This document shows, one piece after another, positions 16,560 through 24,527 of a stretch of DNA of 37,558 nt. The position numbers were made by a program, and so were the translations under genes. Where the stretch lies: positions 1-37,558 of the forward strand of contig WTKE01000113.1 in the NCBI GenBank assembly GCA_011524525.1, read 5' to 3'. The DNA is from Bacillus sp. (in: firmicutes) (GTDB lineage Bacteria > Bacillota > Bacilli > Bacillales > Cytobacillaceae). Position 1 is the first letter of the stretch. The number at the start of each line of letters is the position of its first letter. The notes beneath the pieces were generated by a model that was not told where the DNA came from, did not search any database, and worked only from the letters and a program-made list of their open reading frames with translations.

Positions 16560-17102
16560 TTGAATAGAAAACTAGGAAGATTGATTTTAATCATATCAGT
16601 TGTAGTGAACCTTTTATTAGTAGGTAAGATCATGTTAGATTCAAGTGAAACAGAGTTGTCTTATGCTATTAGTGGATATCAAGGTAGCCCAGAGGAAGAA
16701 TTAATAGAGGTAATTAATAGCACAAAAAAAGAACTTAATATTGCTATCTATAACCTTGATAATAAAAATATTGTAGAAGCTATTTCAGCCGCTGCGGAAA
16801 GAGGAGTTTCCATTAGAATCATAGCCGATGGGGAAAATACAGAAAACAAAGATAGTAAGAAAATATTCGATGAGCTAGAGGCCCTGAATATACCGGTTAA
16901 AATAAATACAGATGAAAAGATGCATATAAAACTAACCATATCAGACAACCGAACCGTCGTAACAGGCTCATTTAACTATACTAAAGACTCTGCAGAAGAT
17001 AATCAGGAAGTCCTTTTAACCGTAAGTGATTCGGACTTAGCTTCTTCTATGAATGATACATTTAATGAAATGTGGGATAGTGAGGAATTGGTGGGTTGGT
17101 AG
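16560..17102 (+). CDS. Phospholipase D-like nuclease, membrane-anchored or secreted
   Basis: Single-HKD member of the PLD superfamily, related to the small Nuc-type nucleases that work as dimers. The 180-aa protein has an N-terminal hydrophobic anchor or signal (about 7-26) and a PLDc_2-like domain with H122, K124 and D129 (HxKxxxxD) followed by GSFN at 136-139. A single HKD motif implies a homodimer. The location is probably outside the membrane. The start is TTG, 7 nt after AGGAGGAT; no ATG fits. Substrate (nucleic acid or phospholipid) cannot be told from sequence. It stands alone between terminators. Confidence 0.85.
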   Translation: MNRKLGRLILIISVVVNLLLVGKIMLDSSETELSYAISGYQGSPEEELIEVINSTKKELNIAIYNLDNKNIVEAISAAAERGVSIRIIADGENTENKDSKKIFDELEALNIPVKINTDEKMHIKLTISDNRTVVTGSFNYTKDSAEDNQEVLLTVSDSDLASSMNDTFNEMWDSEELVGW

Positions 17103-17126
17103 AAGCAAGGAAATTAAAATTAATAG

Positions 17127-17164
17127 AAAAACACCTCTATACCCTTCGTATAGAGGTGTTTTTC
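17127..17164. terminator. Bidirectional terminator
   Basis: AAAACACCTCTATAC/GTATAGAGGTGTTTT is flanked by A and T runs between convergent genes, so it can serve both. Confidence 0.9.
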
Positions 17165-17166
17165 TA

Positions 17167-17793
17167 TTATAGATACCTGTCCCTAAAAGAAGTATCAGCG
17201 ATCGTTTCTACACTAAATTCACCGTCAGCATACTTAATGACGGAAACGCTGCAATTATCATGGTGCGGATAATCGCTCATTTCTGTTAATTGCTTTATGT
17301 AGTTACCGATTGTTACTCCGTGTGAGAAAACGAGTATATTTCCGCCTTCGTTTTTGTGCTTGTTGATGATTTCTTTAACGACAGAGGTTGTACGTGTATA
17401 AAGCTGGGAGTAGCTTTCTCCTTCTGGTGCAGCCATATTTAGGTCATTAAGGGTAAATAATTGTTCAAGTATATTTCCATATCGCTCAGTGATTTCTGAT
17501 TCTACAAGTGACTCTAAAACACCAAAGTTCATTTCTTTCAGGCGTGGATCTGTCATCGTTGGGAGATTGCGATGACCAACTGCGAAGTTAGCTGTATCTA
17601 TTACTCGTTGGCTTTCACTAGTGTATACCGCAGTAAATTCAATATCATCAAGGCCTATTCCAACAGACTTTGCTTGAGCAACTCCACGTTCGGTAAGTGG
17701 GGAATCACAAAACCCTTGCATACGTTTTTCTACATTATATTGAGTCTCACCATGACGTACAAAATAAAGCTTTACTTCTTTTTCAGAGGACAA
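17167..17793 (-). CDS. Histidine phosphatase family protein (phosphoglycerate-mutase-like)
   Basis: Cytoplasmic phosphatase of the branch that forms a phosphohistidine intermediate. The 208-aa protein has the catalytic RHGET motif near residue 13, a conserved E in the MNFGVLES segment and the second histidine in SHGVT. Members include broad phosphatases such as PhoE/YhfR and CobC, and the sequence does not say which. The only plausible start is TTG at 17793 with a weak AGGTG upstream. It diverges from iadA. Confidence 0.85.
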   Translation of the reverse strand: MSSEKEVKLYFVRHGETQYNVEKRMQGFCDSPLTERGVAQAKSVGIGLDDIEFTAVYTSESQRVIDTANFAVGHRNLPTMTDPRLKEMNFGVLESLVESEITERYGNILEQLFTLNDLNMAAPEGESYSQLYTRTTSVVKEIINKHKNEGGNILVFSHGVTIGNYIKQLTEMSDYPHHDNCSVSVIKYADGEFSVETIADTSFRDRYL

Positions 17794-17864
17794 GCTATAA
17801 CACCTACTTTGTATTGTAATTATTGTTTAGTTAACAAGAATTTTACCATACCTACTGGAGAATT

Positions 17865-17920
17865 GTTAATTTATATAAAGAGAAAGGAATTTTTCACCTT
17901 TTGGGTTAATTTATATAAAG
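17865..17920. repeat. Two 16-bp direct repeats, 40 bp apart, in the iadA upstream region
   Basis: GTTAATTTATATAAAG occurs exactly at 17865-17880 and again at 17905-17920. The 40-bp spacing is close to four helical turns, as for a dimeric or looping regulator. The site lies between the divergent phosphatase and iadA genes. Confidence 0.45.
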
Positions 17921-18017
17921 TATACAAATACTCGTCCTGTCTTAATTTACTTTCAACTGTCCTAATCTTGAACGTTCTTATTTGCTCGTATTATCTGATT
18001 ATTAGGAGTGAAGAGCT

Positions 18018-19190
18018 ATGTTAAAGTTAATAAAAAACGGAGAGGTCTATGCCCCAAACTATCTTGGTGTAAGGGATATTCTCATTGCAGATCATAAAAT
18101 TGCCTTTATAGAGGAGCAAATAAACACTCCTACTTCTTTTGTCCCTATCGAAGTGATTGATGCATCTGGTCAACTTATCGTACCTGGATTTATTGATTCT
18201 CATGTTCATATTATTGGTGGTGGAGGAGAAGGCGGATTCAAAACCAGAACCCCAGAAATTATGTTAACAGATATAACGATGGCTGGTGTAACAACTCTTG
18301 TTGGTGTGCTTGGAACGGATGGTACAACCAGGAGAATGGAAAGCCTCTTAGCAAAGGCCAGAGCACTAGAAGAAGAAGGCGTTACTTGTTATATCCATAC
18401 TGGTTCTTATCAAGTACCAGTCAAGACATTAACCTCAAGAATTGAAGACGATCTCATACTAATCGACAAAATTATCGGTGTGGGGGAAGTTGCCATTTCT
18501 GATCATCGTTCCTCTCAGCCTACGTTTGAAGAGATGGTTAAAATTGCAACAGCAGCTAGAAATGGTGGGATCTTATCTGGGAAAGCTGGACTAATAGAAA
18601 TCCATGTAGGGGATGGAGTTCAAAAACTATCATTGCTAGAACAGATCATCGAGAAAACAGAAATTCCTGCTAGACATTTCCATCCTACTCATATTAATCG
18701 TAATAAAGAATTATTTGATGCGGGTATTACGTATGCCCAAAAAGGTGGATATGTCGATCTGACGACTAGCACCATTCCTCAATTTTTAGAAGAAGGGGAA
18801 GTGAAGTGTTCGACCGGTTTAAGATTAATGCTCGAAAAAGACATCCCCATTAGTAGTATTACTTTTTCGTCAGATGGGCAGGCAAGTCTTCCTTATTTTG
18901 ATGAAATGGGTGAATTTAAAGGACTAAAAGTGGGAAAAACAAATTCTTTATTCCGGGAGGTAAGGGATGCAGTATTAACTGAGAAAATCCCTCTAGAGCA
19001 AGCAATCCAAGTGATTACATCTAATCCAGCACAAGTTCTCAAACTATCACAAAAAGGAAATATTCAAAAAGGGAAGGATGCGGACCTTGTCATTTTAGAT
19101 AAAGAAACATTAACCATTCAAACGGTTATTGCAAAAGGTCAAATAATGGTAACAGAAGGTTTTCCAATAATAAAAGGGACTTTTGAGTAA
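18018..19190 (+). CDS. iadA: Isoaspartyl dipeptidase (beta-aspartyl peptidase, IadA)
   Basis: Binuclear-metal amidohydrolase that cleaves beta-aspartyl (isoaspartyl) dipeptides from damaged proteins. The 390-aa length equals that of E. coli IadA. Metal ligands H62 and H64 (SHVH), H196, H225 (PTHIN) and D286 (SSDG) are all present. The position of the carbamylated bridging lysine (K162 in E. coli) is E157 here (GVGEVAISDHRSS). The C-terminal segment GKDADLVILD is typical. The ATG follows AGGAG. It appears monocistronic. Confidence 0.9.
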   Translation: MLKLIKNGEVYAPNYLGVRDILIADHKIAFIEEQINTPTSFVPIEVIDASGQLIVPGFIDSHVHIIGGGGEGGFKTRTPEIMLTDITMAGVTTLVGVLGTDGTTRRMESLLAKARALEEEGVTCYIHTGSYQVPVKTLTSRIEDDLILIDKIIGVGEVAISDHRSSQPTFEEMVKIATAARNGGILSGKAGLIEIHVGDGVQKLSLLEQIIEKTEIPARHFHPTHINRNKELFDAGITYAQKGGYVDLTTSTIPQFLEEGEVKCSTGLRLMLEKDIPISSITFSSDGQASLPYFDEMGEFKGLKVGKTNSLFREVRDAVLTEKIPLEQAIQVITSNPAQVLKLSQKGNIQKGKDADLVILDKETLTIQTVIAKGQIMVTEGFPIIKGTFE

Positions 19191-19299
19191 AGACCAAAAG
19201 TAAAACCTCTTAACGTTTAAAAATTATAACAGGAAAATGCCTATGGGAATTAACGAAGTAAAAAGCTTAACCTAAAAAAAGTGTGGGGTGTTAAAAAAT

Positions 19300-19797
19300 A
19301 TGAAGCAATTGGGGACGCTATACTTTTTCTGTGGAAAAATGGGAGCTGGAAAATCAACTAAATCAAAACAATTGGCGATAGATAAACATGCGGTACTGTT
19401 GTCTGAGGATGAATGGCTTTCATCCCTTTATCCCAATCAGATTGCATCATTTGAGGACTATCTAAAATTCTCAGCGCAGCTCAAGCCGTTGATGAAAAAG
19501 CATGTCCAAAATATATTAAGTGTTGGTACAGATGTAGTAATGGATTTTCCAGCTAACACTCAAAAACTCCGAAAGTGGTTTTTGGAGATGGCTACAGAGG
19601 TCAATGCAAGCCATCAACTAATTTTTCTTAATCTAAATAACGAGCAATGCTTACGTCAAATTGCAAAAAGGCGTAATGAACAACCTGAAAGAGCAGCTTT
19701 TGACACGGAAGCGGTGTTTATTCATGTTACTAAATTTTTTGAAGCACCAGAGGCATCCGAGGGTTTAAATATTCTAGAGTTTAGCGGAAAAGAATAA
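19300..19797 (+). CDS. P-loop ATPase/kinase (AAA_33-like), function unknown
   Basis: Small 165-aa P-loop protein. Walker A is GKMGAGKST (residues about 12-20) and a DFPANT motif (about 84-89) replaces the usual Walker B/lid start, as in small-molecule and zeta-type kinases. A basic RRNEQPERAAFD segment (about 125-137) may be the lid. It probably phosphorylates a small substrate; the substrate is unknown. ATG 19300 was chosen with GGGGTG 9 nt upstream; an in-frame GTG at 19288 overlaps that site. It lies 109 nt after iadA with no clear terminator between, so cotranscription is possible. Confidence 0.75.
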   Translation: MKQLGTLYFFCGKMGAGKSTKSKQLAIDKHAVLLSEDEWLSSLYPNQIASFEDYLKFSAQLKPLMKKHVQNILSVGTDVVMDFPANTQKLRKWFLEMATEVNASHQLIFLNLNNEQCLRQIAKRRNEQPERAAFDTEAVFIHVTKFFEAPEASEGLNILEFSGKE

Positions 19798-19885
19798 CAC
19801 CAAGTACCATAATTTAGTGTTAACAATATGGTTTTTATAACCGCTATTTATATCGATAAAGGTGAAGAAACCTTGTTATATCAAT

Positions 19886-19929
19886 AAAAAAAGCAGTGTG
19901 ATTTCCTATGTGAAATGCACTGCTTTTTT
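19886..19929 (+). terminator. Terminator after the P-loop kinase
   Basis: AAAAAGCAGTG and CACTGCTTTTT arms with an inner ATTTC/GAAAT pairing, followed by T residues. Confidence 0.88.
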
Positions 19930-20079
19930 ACGTGTTTTTATAGGTACGGGTACTTCAAAAGAGAATGGCTTACTAGTTGGGTGCGGTTTTTCTTTGCTTC
20001 CATAAATAATGTAGTCTATACTTTCAGATTCCCAAATAAAATTAGAGGATCGGGATTTTTGTTTGTAGGGGGAAAGTTC

Positions 20080-20682
20080 ATGATCAAACCTTTAAACAGT
20101 GATATACCTGATGTTCATACGGTGATGACCATACAAAGCGCAGTGGACGCCATTCTGCAGGCTTCTTCAATGGATGAAGTGATTTATGGGTATGTTATAG
20201 CGGTTTTGGATCAGACTTTGCCTTCTACCGGAAATCAAGGAGTAACAAATCCTTTGTCAAAACAGACAGCAGATTTATTAGACATGGCTGCTATTCAACT
20301 ATTGTACATAGAAAAAGGAATTTTCTCGGCATTCCCTAGGGAAGGGGTATTCACTACTCTGTCCCGTTGTGAGAGGTTAAAGGCAATTAATTTGCTAGAA
20401 AGATTAGAAGTCCCATTGGAGAGCTTACCAGAACCTTTTACCAATAATCCAGGTTTGACGCAAAGTATGAAGAATACGATAACCCAGCTTACATTTTTGG
20501 GCTATTATTCGGAGTGGACTGGATATGGATCCACTAGATTTAATCGACCTGAATATAAACGTATCGAGTATTTTTCAATAGGTTGGATCCAAACCCAATA
20601 TCCAGGACCAGCATTTGGATATCGAGATCTCCGTGGTTTTTCATTGGGTGATCCAATCAAAGGGGGAAATCATCATGTCTAA
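20080..20682 (+). CDS. Putative small subunit of a GMC dehydrogenase (gluconate 2-dehydrogenase subunit 3-like)
   Basis: A 200-aa protein whose layout fits the Gluconate_2-dh3 group: an early LDQTLPSTG segment, a central helix LSRCERLKAINLLE, TFLGYYSEWTGYG, and a C-terminal PGPAFGYRDLRGF. In characterised enzymes this subunit helps mature or export the flavoprotein. No Tat or Sec signal is visible here. ATG 20080 was chosen, with AGGGGGAAAG upstream; reading frame continues further 5' without a ribosome site. Its last 8 nt overlap the GMC gene, which is strong evidence that the two work together. Confidence 0.7.
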   Translation: MIKPLNSDIPDVHTVMTIQSAVDAILQASSMDEVIYGYVIAVLDQTLPSTGNQGVTNPLSKQTADLLDMAAIQLLYIEKGIFSAFPREGVFTTLSRCERLKAINLLERLEVPLESLPEPFTNNPGLTQSMKNTITQLTFLGYYSEWTGYGSTRFNRPEYKRIEYFSIGWIQTQYPGPAFGYRDLRGFSLGDPIKGGNHHV

Positions 20683-22375
20683 TCCTGATGTTATTGTCAT
20701 TGGTGCAGGAGGAGGTGGAGCGGTTATAGCAAAAGAGCTTGGTGAAAAGGGTTTAAAGGTGTTAATTATAGAAGCCGGCCCATGGTACGGAAATCAAAAG
20801 TGGCCCAATCCAAATCTTCAATCTGGGGATAAAGAAAGTTCCGATAAAAATGATTTAGATATTATTCTTTATAGGCAACAACTAAACAAGTATGAGGACA
20901 ATATGAATAATTTGGTGACAGGTAGTTTTCGATGGGGCCCAGCAGATAGAGATCGGGCACCATGGGTTCGCTTAGCACCACATAAGCAAATTATATGGCA
21001 AAGTGCGGGGGTGGGAGGGTCCACACAGCATTATACAGCTAATTCTCCTCGGGCTTTTCCACCAGCGATTGACCGATTATGGCCCCTTTCCTATCGAGAA
21101 CTCATTCCTTATTATGAAAAGGTAGAAGCCACACTGCCAGTTCACTTTGCCCCAACAACTGCAAAAGAAGAATTATTTTATTTCGGAGCAAAAAGAGCGG
21201 GGTGGCAGCTTAACCCCACCTTAAATGTTACAAGTCCTGGCTATCGTCCACAGCCCAATGCCATCTTACCTGTAAATAGAAATCTTAACAATGTAAAGGT
21301 TTCACTTGAACAATTATCATGGATGGAAGGATGTACCCTTTGTGGTCATTGTATAAATGGCTGCCCACATGGGCCTTCCGTAGATAAGGTTGCAAAGAGA
21401 TCAACTGCCGTTAGTTACATACCGTTGGCTTTGAGCACTGGTAACGTCACGATTAGGCCTAACTCGTTTACAATAAAAATCTTAACAGATGCCAGTCATT
21501 TACGAGAGTTACGTGCGGCCGGAGTTCGTATTAGGGATACATGGACAGGAGAAGAGGAAGAACTACGAGCGAAGGTGATTGTTCTTGCTGGAGGCAGTAT
21601 AGAGAGCCCACGACTTTGGTTAAATTCAAATCTCCCACAAAATCCATGGGTCGGTAAGGGATTAACAAACCACTACATGGACTGGGTAACGGGAATCTTT
21701 CATGAAAGAGACCTAATATCTATATTAGGGGAACCTGAGATTAATCCGTTTATTGGACAGACATGTGGTGCAAGATTTGATTTCCCTGGCTTAGGTTCGA
21801 TTCAAACATCCGGAATGAGCCCAGGACTTACAGCTTCTCTTTCCTATGGAATCAGTCAATCTGGGTGGAGTATCTATCAAAGGCAACCGTACAATTGGGA
21901 ATTTCATCATCAACTGGTTGGAAGCAAGCTACAAGATTTAATGCTAAATTATCGGAAAACATTGAATATACTAATCATTACAGACGATGAAGTTGATCAT
22001 AGAAATGGAGTGAACCTCCACCCTACAATTAGTGATGAACATGGTCCAGTACCTTTCTTGAGCTATACTCCTACAAAAAATTCTATAAAAAAAAGAAAAG
22101 AATTAATGAAAATGACTATTCATATTTTACATAAAGCTGGGGCGAAACAAATAATATCATCGAACTGGCCAGCAGGAGTGATGATTCATTTGGAAAGTAC
22201 TATGAGAATGGGATATGTAGTTGATTCCAATTGTGAATCTTACCAAGTAAAACAGTTATTTATAGCTGATAATAGTGTGCATTTTAACAGTTTGGGTGGA
22301 GTAAACCCTACCCTGACAACACAGGCATTAGCAACACGTACAGCTGAAAAAATAGTTGAAAAATATTTCAATTAG
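20675..22375 (+). CDS. GMC-family FAD dehydrogenase with a CxxCxxCxxxCP motif
   Basis: Glucose-methanol-choline family oxidoreductase, 566 aa. It has the FAD-binding GAGGGG motif at 10-15 and EAGP at about 34-37, the flavin-site segment AGVGGSTQHY (about 111-120), HLESTMRMG and the C-terminal GGVNPTLTTQALA. C220, C223, C226 and C230, followed by P, spell an iron-sulfur type motif, as in FAD dehydrogenases that pass electrons through a cluster in the catalytic subunit. It is therefore more likely a dehydrogenase than an oxidase. The substrate (sugar, polyol or alcohol) is unknown. ATG 20675 follows AAGGGGGAAA. Confidence 0.85.
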   Translation: MSNPDVIVIGAGGGGAVIAKELGEKGLKVLIIEAGPWYGNQKWPNPNLQSGDKESSDKNDLDIILYRQQLNKYEDNMNNLVTGSFRWGPADRDRAPWVRLAPHKQIIWQSAGVGGSTQHYTANSPRAFPPAIDRLWPLSYRELIPYYEKVEATLPVHFAPTTAKEELFYFGAKRAGWQLNPTLNVTSPGYRPQPNAILPVNRNLNNVKVSLEQLSWMEGCTLCGHCINGCPHGPSVDKVAKRSTAVSYIPLALSTGNVTIRPNSFTIKILTDASHLRELRAAGVRIRDTWTGEEEELRAKVIVLAGGSIESPRLWLNSNLPQNPWVGKGLTNHYMDWVTGIFHERDLISILGEPEINPFIGQTCGARFDFPGLGSIQTSGMSPGLTASLSYGISQSGWSIYQRQPYNWEFHHQLVGSKLQDLMLNYRKTLNILIITDDEVDHRNGVNLHPTISDEHGPVPFLSYTPTKNSIKKRKELMKMTIHILHKAGAKQIISSNWPAGVMIHLESTMRMGYVVDSNCESYQVKQLFIADNSVHFNSLGGVNPTLTTQALATRTAEKIVEKYFN

Positions 22376-22440
22376 TATGATTACTAATTGAATGGTCATG
22401 ATACTACTATAGGAATTATCATGCCTGGAGGGGTTATCAG

Positions 22441-22968
22441 ATGAATCTTTTTGAGATGATTCATGACACATTTGAACCATTTATAGACGGTGAAAAAAAG
22501 CCTTTAAATGTAATGGAAGTCACGAACTTATGGTTTTTCTTATTAGGTACGGAAACGACCTTACGCAATCAGGAAATTGGGTACAATTTAGCTCAGGATG
22601 AGGAACTTAAAAGAATTATCTTAGATACAAAGGAAAATTTACATATTCCGATAAGAGATGAAATAAGAGAATTCTTAGTAAAAGAAGGAGTCCCGCTCCC
22701 AAAAAATACACCGGTGAAACCAGTAGGGGACTTTCGTGATATACCTGAGGGTGCCAAATTAAATGATGAAGAGTTAGCAAACTTAATGTCCTATAATTTA
22801 GCAAGTGGTGTCGCATACGCTGCTAGAGGGCTTACGGAGTCGATACGGGCAGACGTTGGGTTGCTGTTTTCAAAGATTATCATGAAAAAAACACTCGCAG
22901 GGTTACAAGTAAAACAGTACCTAGAGCAGAATGAGTGGCTACGCATTCCTCCTTACTACAAACCATAA
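22441..22968 (+). CDS. DUF3231 family protein
   Basis: A 175-aa helical protein of the Bacillaceae DUF3231 family, often linked with spores and of unknown activity. It is a single copy of the domain, which is frequently duplicated elsewhere. Recognisable segments are EVTNLWFFLLG, the helix DTKENLHIPIRDEIREFLVK followed by EGVPLP, and the C-terminal WLRIPPYYKP. The fold is thought to be a ferritin-like helical bundle. The ATG follows GGAGGGG. It starts 65 nt after the GMC gene, possibly in the same transcript. Confidence 0.8.
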   Translation: MNLFEMIHDTFEPFIDGEKKPLNVMEVTNLWFFLLGTETTLRNQEIGYNLAQDEELKRIILDTKENLHIPIRDEIREFLVKEGVPLPKNTPVKPVGDFRDIPEGAKLNDEELANLMSYNLASGVAYAARGLTESIRADVGLLFSKIIMKKTLAGLQVKQYLEQNEWLRIPPYYKP

Positions 22969-22984
22969 ATACTAAAGTAATTAG

Positions 22985-23013
22985 GTCTTACTTTAAAAGT
23001 AGGGCCTTCTTGC
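22985..23013 (+). terminator. Terminator after the DUF3231 gene
   Basis: AGGTCTTACTT/AGTAGGGCCT stem with two G-T pairs and a TAAA loop, followed by TCTT. It also separates the GMC cluster from the partition cassette. Confidence 0.6.
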
Positions 23014-23035
23014 GGTATTAATCTGAAACAAATCC

Positions 23036-23216
23036 TATGTTTACAAAAAACGTATACATGTTTACTTACTGTAAACAAGTTGTTTACTTTTGTGTTTACA
23101 TGTAAACAAATGTGTATACATCCCGATTTAATCATATGTGTACGTGTTTGTAGTGATTGTTTACAATTATGTATACACAAAGCCCTTTGTTTACAAGCTG
23201 TTTACAGGTTTACAAT
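23036..23216. repeat. Centromere-like array of GTTTAC motifs (parC candidate)
   Basis: GTTTAC or its reverse GTAAAC occurs at 23039, 23060, 23071(-), 23082, 23094, 23102(-), 23159, 23189, 23200 and 23208. GTATAC lies at 23052, 23114 and 23171, and GTGTAC at 23138. Most neighbours are 8-13 bp apart. Two pairs are palindromic: GTAAACAAGTTGTTTAC (23071-23087) and GTTTACATGTAAAC (23094-23107). The array ends about 130 bp before the ParM-like gene, the position of a plasmid parC that doubles as the operator of its par operon. I cannot place the promoter. Confidence 0.7.
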
Positions 23217-23343
23217 TTCATTTCTTTTCAGTTAGGTTCATTGAATAATCTAGCAATCTCCTATACCATTTAATAGAAGGATACATAGAAATGATTAGCA
23301 ACTAGAAGCTATAAATCTATTAAATGAGAAGGGATGATCTATT

Positions 23344-24519
23344 ATGTCAAACTCTAGAATTGCAGCAGTAGATGTTGGAAATGACTCGATTAAAGCCATC
23401 TTTGGGGAGATGGAATACGAAATTAATATTCCGAATATTGTTGCCCGGGATACAGAAGATCGACCGGTCATTGGAATAGAGGAGCTGGATAGTAAAAATC
23501 CCTTTGATGGTATTCATATTAAGGTTCATTCTCCTGCCTTAAAAGACAATAATGCCATTTATCGAGTAGGCCATCTGGCGACGAAAAGCAGCAATGCTAC
23601 AGAATTGGACCCAGGAAGTAGCAAATCAGAAGAAGATCAAACATTGGTCATGCTCTTTGCTACCTTGGCATTGGATGCTGTGAAAGAAGAAAATACAGGT
23701 ATTTTCCCGAGAGCAAAACAAGTGATTGATGCGAATTATACGCTTGGGACGGGCCTTCCGCTAAGAGAAGTAAAAGAAGGAAAGGATGCGGGATACCGTT
23801 CGAAGCTAGTCGGTTCTGTCCACCAAGTGGAATTTCTTGTTACACCTAAGTATCAAGGATTAAAAGTAAATATTAAATTTAACGAAGTGAAGATATATCC
23901 AGAAGGTTTTGCAGCTTATATTAATCTTGTGATGGATACCCAACTTAAGATTATTAATAAGGACTTAATTGATAAAAGAATTCTTATTCAGGACATCGGA
24001 GGACTTTCCACAGATATTGCAGTGATTAAAAATCGAAATGTCGACGATGACAAGGCACAAGGGTTCAATCTAGGCGTTTCTGAATCCCTAGAAGCCATCA
24101 GAGAAGAAATAAGAACAAAACATGGGGTGGAGTTAGATAGCCGTCGTGATGTTGTAGAAATTATCACCAGGAAAAATGATCGCAATCATATTATGGTGAA
24201 AGGTAGTCGTACGAGTGTTCATGACATAACGGATCGCATCTTATTGGAACTAGCAAAAAAACAATACCGTTTGCTAAGGAATATTTGGCAAAAGAACTCT
24301 CAAACGGAAATTTGTTATTTTGTTGGTGGCGGTGCACATGTATTAAAGGACTATATTAAGACCCTAAATAATAATTTAGATGGGTACAATATTGAGTTTT
24401 TTGAAGATGAAAAAGAGAGTATTTGGATGATGGCTAATGCCTATTATAAGCTTATTACAGATTATGTGAGGAAGGTTGAAAAGCCCAAGAAAGCCCAAGA
24501 ACCCGTTAAGAATTCATAG
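23344..24519 (+). CDS. ParM/Alp-type actin-like segregation ATPase
   Basis: Bacterial actin of the plasmid-partition type (ParM/StbA, Alp7A group), predicted to form nucleotide-driven filaments that push or pull DNA. The 391-aa protein has phosphate-1 motif AAVDVGND (D10, G12), phosphate-2 motif IQDIGGLSTD (D217-G220) and adenosine motif YFVGGGAHVL (G328-G330). These make it a segregation actin and not MreB or FtsA. A basic proline/lysine tail (about 375-391) follows the actin core. The start ATG lies about 10 nt after AGAAGGGATG. The ParR-like gene begins 8 nt after its stop and the GTTTAC array lies upstream. Such systems are normally on plasmids. Confidence 0.85.
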   Translation: MSNSRIAAVDVGNDSIKAIFGEMEYEINIPNIVARDTEDRPVIGIEELDSKNPFDGIHIKVHSPALKDNNAIYRVGHLATKSSNATELDPGSSKSEEDQTLVMLFATLALDAVKEENTGIFPRAKQVIDANYTLGTGLPLREVKEGKDAGYRSKLVGSVHQVEFLVTPKYQGLKVNIKFNEVKIYPEGFAAYINLVMDTQLKIINKDLIDKRILIQDIGGLSTDIAVIKNRNVDDDKAQGFNLGVSESLEAIREEIRTKHGVELDSRRDVVEIITRKNDRNHIMVKGSRTSVHDITDRILLELAKKQYRLLRNIWQKNSQTEICYFVGGGAHVLKDYIKTLNNNLDGYNIEFFEDEKESIWMMANAYYKLITDYVRKVEKPKKAQEPVKNS

Positions 24520-24527
24520 GTGATGAT

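Noticed and set aside
17572-18024. 150-codon plus-strand frame across the phosphatase/iadA gap
   Set aside because: It is antisense to the phosphatase, rich in Tyr/Leu/Ser from AT-rich DNA, and without a start signal.
19915-20079. 5' extension of the GMC small-subunit frame
   Set aside because: It begins inside a terminator, has no ribosome site, and the ATG at 20080 has a strong one.
23071-23107. GTAAAC palindromes as a simple repressor operator for one regulator dimer
   Set aside because: More than ten copies over 175 bp is too extended for a single operator and fits a partition array better.
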